This document shows positions 1-7,570 of a DNA stretch of 7,570 bases, piece by piece (the first letter of the stretch is position 1; the number at the start of each line of letters is the position of its first letter). The DNA is from Nitrospiraceae bacterium. GTDB lineage: Bacteria; Nitrospirota; Nitrospiria; Nitrospirales; Nitrospiraceae. The stretch is taken from positions 1 through 7,570 of the forward strand of contig JAABQN010000099.1 in NCBI GenBank assembly GCA_011391455.1. Direction: 5' to 3'. The notes beneath the pieces were generated by a model. That model had not been told where the DNA came from. It searched no databases and saw only the letters and a list, made by a program, of their open reading frames with translations. A program made the position numbers and the translations under genes.

Positions 1-153
1 GCCAAGTTGCCGAAGAAGGAAGTTCTTATTGCCATGTTATTGTCGGCCATGCAGGGGCCGGCGCGTGGACTCGTGTATACGCTCAGTGCGGTCTTGTCGA
101 AATTTGTGAGAGTCATTGCGGCCATTGGGGATAAACGAAAAGGAGAAGGGGAT
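1..153 (+). CDS. rplJ: Large-subunit ribosomal protein L10, C-terminal end only (5' truncated; no stop codon of its own)
   Basis: L10 anchors the L7/L12 stalk to 23S rRNA. The 51 visible codons, read in frame 1 from base 1, give the end of the globular domain (LPKKEVLIAML) followed by an amphipathic helix (GPARGLVYTLSAVLSKF, VRVIAAI). That is the family's long C-terminal helix, to which L12 N-terminal dimers bind. In homologues the protein stops a few residues after this helix; here the equivalent residues are GDKR, at 130-138 or so. No stop follows: the frame reads on through the rplL ribosome-binding site and into the rplL ATG at 154. The end given (153) is therefore a domain boundary, not a seen terminus. 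Either the gene is fused to rplL (a single CDS ending at 549) or a stop has been lost by mutation or sequencing error. A +1 shift near 127-130 would use the TAA at 132-134. Identity is clear from context and helix pattern; the 3' end is uncertain. Confidence 0.8.
142..149 (+). promoter_or_regulatory. Ribosome-binding site of rplL
   Basis: AGGAG at 141-145, within the purine run AAAAGGAGAAGGGG, lies 8 bases before the ATG at 154. This is a strong Shine-Dalgarno sequence at good spacing. It supports independent initiation of L12 at 154 even though the upstream L10 frame runs straight through, and it argues that the translation start of rplL was selected as such. Confidence 0.8.
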
Positions 154-549
154 ATGTCAACGACAACGGCAAAATTATCACAGGAAGAATTGATCAAGGC
201 CATCGAGACGATGAGTGTGCTCGATTTGGCGGAACTCGTGAAGGGGTTGGAGACCCGATTTGGGGTCACTGCCGCCGCTCCGGTTGCTGCCGCTCCCGCT
301 GCAGGCGGGGCTGCCGCAGCGCCGGCCGAGGAGAAGACCGCGTTTGACGTCGTGCTCGTGTCTGCTCCGGCGGACAAGAAGATCCAGGTCATCAAGGTCG
401 TCCGCGAACTCACCAGCCTCGGTTTGAAGGAAGCGAAGGATCTGGTCGAAGGCGCCCCAAAGCCCGTGAAGACCGGTGTCACGAAGGAAGAATGCGACAC
501 CATGAAGAAGAAGCTCGAAGAAAGCGGCGCCAAGGTCGAGATCAAGTAA
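154..549 (+). CDS. rplL: Large-subunit ribosomal protein L7/L12
   Basis: L7/L12 is the multicopy stalk protein of the 50S subunit. It recruits and stimulates the translational GTPases (EF-Tu, EF-G, IF2, RF3). The 131-residue product has the standard three parts. An N-terminal dimerisation domain covers about residues 1-38 (LSQEELIKAIETMSVLDLAE). A flexible Ala/Pro/Gly hinge covers about 42-65 (AAAPVAAAPAAGGAAAAPAE). A C-terminal factor-binding domain covers about 66-131, with the hallmark KIQVIKVVRE, LGLKEAKDLVE and final GAKVEIK. Length is usual for the family (about 120-130). The ATG at 154 is chosen because the N-terminus then matches the family and a strong Shine-Dalgarno site precedes it; the TAA stop is at 547-549. 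The odd point is that the upstream L10 frame enters this gene in phase without a stop, so a readthrough L10-L12 product is possible on paper. In E. coli, L12 is made in several-fold excess over L10. Confidence 0.97.
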   Translation: MSTTTAKLSQEELIKAIETMSVLDLAELVKGLETRFGVTAAAPVAAAPAAGGAAAAPAEEKTAFDVVLVSAPADKKIQVIKVVRELTSLGLKEAKDLVEGAPKPVKTGVTKEECDTMKKKLEESGAKVEIK

Positions 550-553
550 GATC

Positions 554-630
554 GTCATTTGTCAACGGTCATTGGTCAATCGCCGGGAGCCGGTTCCTGT
601 GGTGTGTGCCGTTGACTCGTGACCGTTGAC
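554..630 (+). repeat. Heptamer repeat array with inverted arm in the rplL-rpoB spacer; potential long RNA hairpin
   Basis: Four tandem 7-base units of the form GTCAnnn run from 554 to 581 (GTCATTT, GTCAACG, GTCATTG, GTCAATC). After a 28-base spacer, three units of the inverse form nnnTGAC run from 610 to 630 (CGTTGAC, TCGTGAC, CGTTGAC). Bases 561-571 and 620-630 are perfect 11-base inverted copies. Pairing can continue inward to 580/611 with one mismatch (573/618) and three G-U pairs, giving a stem of about 20 positions and a loop of about 30. No T-run follows, so it is not a standard intrinsic terminator. By position it corresponds to the E. coli rplL-rpoB region where partial termination and RNase III cleavage lower polymerase output relative to L12. 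A matching role here is inference. It could equally be a dispersed intergenic repeat. Confidence 0.75.
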
Positions 631-662
631 CGTCGGCCCCTATTCACTGACCGACTAGCAGT

Positions 663-669
663 GGAGGAG
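663..669 (+). promoter_or_regulatory. Ribosome-binding site of rpoB
   Basis: GGAGGAG lies 5 bases before the ATG at 675. Together with the in-frame TGA at 648-650 and the lack of any in-frame start codon between 651 and 674, it fixes the rpoB start at 675. Confidence 0.85.
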
Positions 670-674
670 AGCGA

Positions 675-3600
675 ATGTCCGAAACGACTCTGCAAGAGTT
701 CATCGAACGGAAAGATTACGGGCGCATTCTTAGCAGCATCGAGATTCCTGATCTTATCGAGATTCAAAAGCGCTCCTATGAAGAGTTCCTTCAGCGGGAG
801 GTCGAGCCGGAACGTCGCAAAGATCATGGGCTCCAGGCGGCTCTCGCGAGTGTGTTTCCTATTCCGGATTACAACAATACGGCCGTCTTGGAGTTCACGA
901 GTTATACGCTCGGCACTCCCAAGTACGATGAGCGGGAATGCCTTGAACAAGGGATGACCTTTGCCGTTCCGCTGAAACTTCGGGTGCGCCTGGTCGTGTT
1001 CGACAAGGAAGATAAGGGTTCCAAGAAAAAGGTCCTCGATGTTCGGGAGCAGGAAGTCTATGTCGGCGAACTGCCGCTTATGACGGAGCGAGGAACCTTC
1101 ATTGTCAACGGCACGGAGCGTGTGGTGGTGAGCCAGTTGCATCGTTCTCCCGGCGCCTCCTTCACGCACGATAAGGGCCGGACGCACTCCAGCGGCAAGG
1201 TGCTGTATTCCGCCAGGATCATTCCCTATCGCGGATCGTGGCTGGATTTCGAGTTCGACGCCCGCGATATTCTCTATGTGCGCATCGACCGTCGACGGAA
1301 AATGCCGACGACCATTCTCTTGAAGGCCTTCGGGTTTTCGAGCGACGATTTGCTCAAGATGTATTACCCGGTCGAGGAGATTCGGGTCGTCAAGGGCAAG
1401 ATGCTCCGAAAGCTCGACCCTGAGATTCATCATGGGCTGCGCTCCTCGGCGGAAGTCTTGGATAAGGGCGGTAAGGAGTCGCTGGTACGGGAAGGCGCCA
1501 AGCTTACGAAGGGGATCATTGCGAAGCTGAAAGCGGCCGGTGTGAAGGAAATCCCGCTTTCGCCGAGCGAATTGATCGGCCGCGCGTCCCTGACTGAACT
1601 GGTGGATTCAAAGAAAAACAAGATTGCCGAAAGAAATCAGCGGCTCACCGCTGAGATCATCGAGGCGCTGCTCGACAGCGACATCGAAGAGTTCAAGGCG
1701 ATCTATTTCGATACGGTCACGTCGACGCCGGTGATCCTGGATACACTTGAGATGGACAAGACCACCTCAAAAGAGGAAGCGATGGTCGAGATCTATCGCC
1801 GCTTACGGCCGGGAGAAACGCCTTCAGTCGATACGGCACGGGCGCTCTTCGACAATTTATTCACGAACTCCAAGCGGTACGACCTTTCGCCGGTCGGACG
1901 CCTGAAGTTGAACAAGAAGTTGGGTTTGGATCTGCCGTTGGAACAGCGGACGTTGACGGCGCAGGACATGGTCGAGGTCATCCGCTATCTCGTCAATTTG
2001 AAATTGGGCAAGGGCGAAATCGACGACATCGATCACCTGGGCAATCGTCGTGTCCGCTCGGTCGGCGAGTTGCTGGAAAACCAATTCCGGCTTGGTCTGG
2101 TCCGTATGGAGCGCAGCATCAAGGAACGGATGAACCTGCTGGATATGGAGACGGTGTTGCCGCATGATTTGATCAATGCGAAGCCCGTCGTCGCCGCAGT
2201 GAAAGAGTTCTTCAGCAGCAGCCAATTATCGCAGTTCATGGACCAAACGAATCCGCTGGCAGAGATTACGCACAAGCGGCGTCTTTCTGCGCTCGGTCCC
2301 GGCGGGTTGACCAGGGAGCGGGCGGGATTCGAAGTTCGCGACGTCCATCCTTCGCATTACAGCCGTATTTGTCCGATTGAAACGCCGGAAGGCCCGAACA
2401 TCGGCTTGATCACGTCGTTGGCGACCTATGCACGTATCAATAAGTTCGGGTTTATCGAAGCGCCGTATCGCAAAGTGGTGAAGGGGCGTGTCACAGACGA
2501 GATCGAGTTTCTTTCGGCGATCGAAGGGGACAAGTACATCATTGCGCAGGCGAACTCGAAAGTGGATGCGTCCGGCCGCTTGTCGTCCGAAAACATCTCG
2601 GCGCGATCGGCCGGGGATTTCGTGACCGCCACCTCGGACAAGATCGAATACATGGACGTGTCGCCGAAGCAGGTGGTGAGCGTGGCCACGGCCTTGGTGC
2701 CGTTTTTGGAACACGACGATGCGAACCGTGCCTTGATGGGATCGAACATGCAACGTCAGGCGGTGCCGCTGCTCACGTCGGAGGCTCCGCTGGTCGGTAC
2801 GGGAATGGAAACCGTCGTTGCGCGTGACTCGGGCTATGTCGTGCAGGCTAAGCGTGCCGGTGTCGTGGAAAGCGTGGATGCCACGAGGATCGTCGTGCGA
2901 GCCGATTCGAGAGAAGGCCGGAAGCGGAATGATGCGGGCCTGGACGTGTACGACCTGATTAAGTTCCAACGGTCGAATCAGAGCACGACCATCACGCAGA
3001 CGCCGGTGGTGCGGCTTGGGCAGCCGGTGAAAGTGGGACAGGTCTTGGCCGATGGTCCCGCCATCGATCACGGTGAACTGGCATTAGGTAAAAACATTCT
3101 CGTCGCCTTCATGCCCTGGGGTGGGTACAACTTCGAAGACGCCATTCTCTTGAGTGAAAAATTGGTACGGGAGGATGCGTTTACCTCGATTCACATTGAG
3201 GAATTCGAGGTGGAGGCCCGGGATACGAAGTTGGGGAAAGAGGACATTACGCGCGATATCCCGAACGTCGGAGAAGAAGCGCTTCGCGATCTCGACGAGA
3301 GCGGGATTATTCGTATCGGGGCTGAAGTGAAACCTGGAAATATTCTGGTCGGGAAGGTGACGCCGAAAGGCGAAACGCAGCTGACGCCGGAAGAAAAACT
3401 GTTGCGGGCCATCTTCGGTGAGAAGGCGGGCGATGTGAAGGACACATCGCTCACGGTGCCGCCGGGCGTCGAAGGCATCGTCGTCGATGTGAAAATCTTC
3501 TCGCGCAAAGGGCTCGATAAGGACGAACGATCCAAGAGTATCGAAAGCGACGATGCGATAAAGCTCCAGCGTGATCACCACGAGGAGCTCCGTATCATCG

Positions 3601-4631
3601 ACGAAGAGAAAACGAAAAAGATCAGAAAATTGTTGTTGGGGAAGGTGGTCGGCCGCGACTTGATGGATCCTGAGAGCGGCGATGTCATTCTGAAGAAGAA
3701 GGGCAAGCTGACCGCAGAGGTTCTCAGGCGGTTACCGGATGAGACCGTCCGCTACATCATTCTGAGCGATCCCGACGAGCAGAAGGAACTGGAAGACGTC
3801 GAGCGGCGGGCGAAGGAGCAGATCGAGATTTTACAGACCCTGTACGACGAGAAGGTCGGGCGTCTGAAGCGGGGCGATGAGCTTCCTCCTGGCGTGATCA
3901 AGCTCGTCAAGGTCTATGTCTCGATGAAGCGCAAGATTCAGGTCGGCGACAAGATGGCCGGGCGGCATGGCAATAAAGGCGTGGTTTCTCGGGTCTTACC
4001 TGAGGAAGACATGCCCTGCTTGCCGGACGGGACGCCGGTGGAAATTGTGCTGAATCCGCTCGGTGTGCCGTCACGCATGAACGTCGGTCAAATTCTCGAA
4101 ACTCACCTGGGTTGGGCGGCCAAGGCCTTGGGAATCAAGGTGGCGAGCCCGGTGTTCGATGGAGCGTCGGAATCAGAGATTAAGGAACTGCTGAAAAAGG
4201 CGGGCTTGCCGACCAGCGGGCAAACGATGTTGATGGATGGCCGAACCGGAGAAATGTTCGGTAGCCCCGTCACGGTCGGCTACATGTATGTCTTAAAGCT
4301 CCACCACTTGGTCGACGACAAGATTCACGCGCGCTCGATCGGCCCCTATTCGCTGGTCACGCAGCAGCCGCTCGGCGGCAAGGCTCAATTCGGCGGCCAG
4401 CGGTTGGGAGAAATGGAAGTGTGGGCATTGCAGGCCTATGGCGCTGCTTCCACGCTGCAGGAGTTCTTGACGGTGAAATCGGACGACGTGCCGGGCCGGT
4501 CGCGGATGTACGAAGCGATCGTGAAGGGTGAACCGTTCCTGGAGCCTGGATTGCCCGAGTCGTTTAACGTCTTGGTTAAAGAGCTGCAGAGTTTGGGACT
4601 CGACGTCGAACTGGTTAAGTCGCAAGACTAA
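675..4631 (+). CDS. rpoB: DNA-directed RNA polymerase subunit beta
   Basis: Catalytic beta subunit of RNA polymerase (1318 residues; E. coli 1342), which with beta' forms the active centre that makes RNA from NTPs. Domains run in the usual order. The N-terminal protrusion and lobe come first, with an SI1-like insertion at about residues 225-340. The rifampicin/fork region covers about 514-546, with SQLSQFMDQTNPLAE and HKRRLSALGPGGL. Next come the hybrid-binding core and an SI2-like charged helical insertion at about 950-1066. GDKMAGRHGNKGV follows at 1091-1103; K1093 and K1101 match E. coli K1065 and K1073. H1218 (DDKIHARS) matches H1237, and the C-terminal clamp ends the protein. All the main rifampicin-contact positions (Q520, D523, H533, R536, S538, L540) carry the wild-type residue. 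The start is fixed by the adjacent Shine-Dalgarno site and an in-frame upstream stop; the TAA stop is at 4629-4631. rplL lies 125 bases upstream and rpoC 49 bases downstream, so co-transcription is very likely. No frameshift or missing motif was seen. Confidence 0.99.
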   Translation: MSETTLQEFIERKDYGRILSSIEIPDLIEIQKRSYEEFLQREVEPERRKDHGLQAALASVFPIPDYNNTAVLEFTSYTLGTPKYDERECLEQGMTFAVPLKLRVRLVVFDKEDKGSKKKVLDVREQEVYVGELPLMTERGTFIVNGTERVVVSQLHRSPGASFTHDKGRTHSSGKVLYSARIIPYRGSWLDFEFDARDILYVRIDRRRKMPTTILLKAFGFSSDDLLKMYYPVEEIRVVKGKMLRKLDPEIHHGLRSSAEVLDKGGKESLVREGAKLTKGIIAKLKAAGVKEIPLSPSELIGRASLTELVDSKKNKIAERNQRLTAEIIEALLDSDIEEFKAIYFDTVTSTPVILDTLEMDKTTSKEEAMVEIYRRLRPGETPSVDTARALFDNLFTNSKRYDLSPVGRLKLNKKLGLDLPLEQRTLTAQDMVEVIRYLVNLKLGKGEIDDIDHLGNRRVRSVGELLENQFRLGLVRMERSIKERMNLLDMETVLPHDLINAKPVVAAVKEFFSSSQLSQFMDQTNPLAEITHKRRLSALGPGGLTRERAGFEVRDVHPSHYSRICPIETPEGPNIGLITSLATYARINKFGFIEAPYRKVVKGRVTDEIEFLSAIEGDKYIIAQANSKVDASGRLSSENISARSAGDFVTATSDKIEYMDVSPKQVVSVATALVPFLEHDDANRALMGSNMQRQAVPLLTSEAPLVGTGMETVVARDSGYVVQAKRAGVVESVDATRIVVRADSREGRKRNDAGLDVYDLIKFQRSNQSTTITQTPVVRLGQPVKVGQVLADGPAIDHGELALGKNILVAFMPWGGYNFEDAILLSEKLVREDAFTSIHIEEFEVEARDTKLGKEDITRDIPNVGEEALRDLDESGIIRIGAEVKPGNILVGKVTPKGETQLTPEEKLLRAIFGEKAGDVKDTSLTVPPGVEGIVVDVKIFSRKGLDKDERSKSIESDDAIKLQRDHHEELRIIDEEKTKKIRKLLLGKVVGRDLMDPESGDVILKKKGKLTAEVLRRLPDETVRYIILSDPDEQKELEDVERRAKEQIEILQTLYDEKVGRLKRGDELPPGVIKLVKVYVSMKRKIQVGDKMAGRHGNKGVVSRVLPEEDMPCLPDGTPVEIVLNPLGVPSRMNVGQILETHLGWAAKALGIKVASPVFDGASESEIKELLKKAGLPTSGQTMLMDGRTGEMFGSPVTVGYMYVLKLHHLVDDKIHARSIGPYSLVTQQPLGGKAQFGGQRLGEMEVWALQAYGAASTLQEFLTVKSDDVPGRSRMYEAIVKGEPFLEPGLPESFNVLVKELQSLGLDVELVKSQD

Positions 4632-4640
4632 CCCATTTGT

Positions 4641-4663
4641 GTGCCGGCCATGACGGCCGGCAT
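4641..4663 (+). other. GC-rich hairpin between rpoB and rpoC
   Basis: TGCCGGCC (4642-4649) and GGCCGGCA (4655-4662) are a perfect 8-base inverted repeat around the 5-base loop ATGAC; an outer G-U pair (4641/4663) extends it to nine pairs. The downstream bases are purine-rich (CAGAGGAGG) rather than a T-run, so this is not a canonical Rho-independent terminator. It begins 9 bases after the rpoB stop and ends 3 bases before the rpoC Shine-Dalgarno site. It may protect or insulate the mRNA, or tune rpoC initiation; that role is inference. Confidence 0.8.
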
Positions 4664-4666
4664 CAG

Positions 4667-4673
4667 AGGAGGT
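4667..4673 (+). promoter_or_regulatory. Ribosome-binding site of rpoC
   Basis: AGGAGGT is a near-perfect anti-16S match, 7 bases before a GTG start at 4681. It decides the rpoC start, since the first in-frame ATG (4738) lies inside the conserved N-terminal region. Confidence 0.88.
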
Positions 4674-4680
4674 CACTACC

Positions 4681-7570
<2,890 letters not shown>

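Larger units (their letters stand above)
550..674 (+). other. rplL-rpoB intergenic spacer
   Basis: This is the longest gene-free stretch in the window (125 bases). Besides the heptamer inverted structure it holds a GC-rich middle (CGCCGGGAGCCGG, about 581-593) and, near its right end, an in-frame TGA at 648-650 that closes the rpoB frame upstream. TTGAC boxes occur within the repeat units at 612-616 and 626-630. No well-spaced -10 partner was found, so no promoter is called. Confidence 0.8.

Noticed and set aside
7..549. A stand-alone 180-residue gene starting at TTG 7
   Set aside because: The TTG is an internal Leu codon of L10 exposed by the window edge. The frame is the L10 tail plus L12, so it is treated as two genes with an abnormal junction, not a new protein.
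612..646. A promoter upstream of rpoB from TTGAC boxes (612-616, 626-630) and TATTCA (641-646)
   Set aside because: The spacers to TATTCA are about 23 and 9 bases, neither near 17, and the TTGAC strings are explained by the heptamer repeat units.
619..957. A 112-residue + strand frame overlapping the start of rpoB
   Set aside because: It lies mostly in another frame of conserved rpoB codons, has no family resemblance and no good ribosome-binding site, so it is a shadow frame.
4641..4675. Intrinsic terminator after rpoB
   Set aside because: The hairpin is strong but is followed by purines and the rpoC ribosome-binding site, not a T-tract, and the operon continues directly into rpoC.

Overview
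The window is a stretch of the conserved bacterial ribosomal-protein/RNA-polymerase operon, all on the + strand: the 3' end of rplJ (ribosomal protein L10), complete rplL (L7/L12), complete rpoB (RNA polymerase beta) and the first roughly two thirds of rpoC (beta'), which runs off the right edge. Codon use is GC-rich at third positions. RpoB (1318 residues) and RpoC have the insertion-bearing architecture of many Gram-negative phyla. From recalled similarity only, the best guess is a Nitrospira-like member of Nitrospirota; no search was run, so treat this as tentative.

Layout: 1-153 is the L12-binding C-terminal tail of L10. rplL is 154-549. A 125-base spacer (550-674) holds a heptamer-repeat inverted structure. 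rpoB is 675-4631. A 49-base spacer (4632-4680) holds a GC-rich hairpin and a strong ribosome-binding site. rpoC starts with GTG at 4681 and is still open at 7570. No mobile element, tRNA, rRNA or CRISPR is visible, and no internal promoter is convincing. The order matches the classic rplJ-rplL-rpoB-rpoC transcript: L10 and L12 form the ribosomal stalk that recruits translation factors, while beta and beta' form the catalytic core of RNA polymerase.

Most of the window is ordinary housekeeping sequence. Two things merit a second look. First, the rplJ reading frame has no stop codon before rplL and continues in frame to the rplL stop. This is either a real L10-L12 fusion/stop loss or a one-base sequence error. 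Second, the rplL-rpoB spacer is built of 7-base GTCA-type units followed by the same units inverted. It can fold into a stem of about 20 pairs where E. coli has its attenuation/RNase III processing site. I see no clear evidence of an undescribed biological system here.
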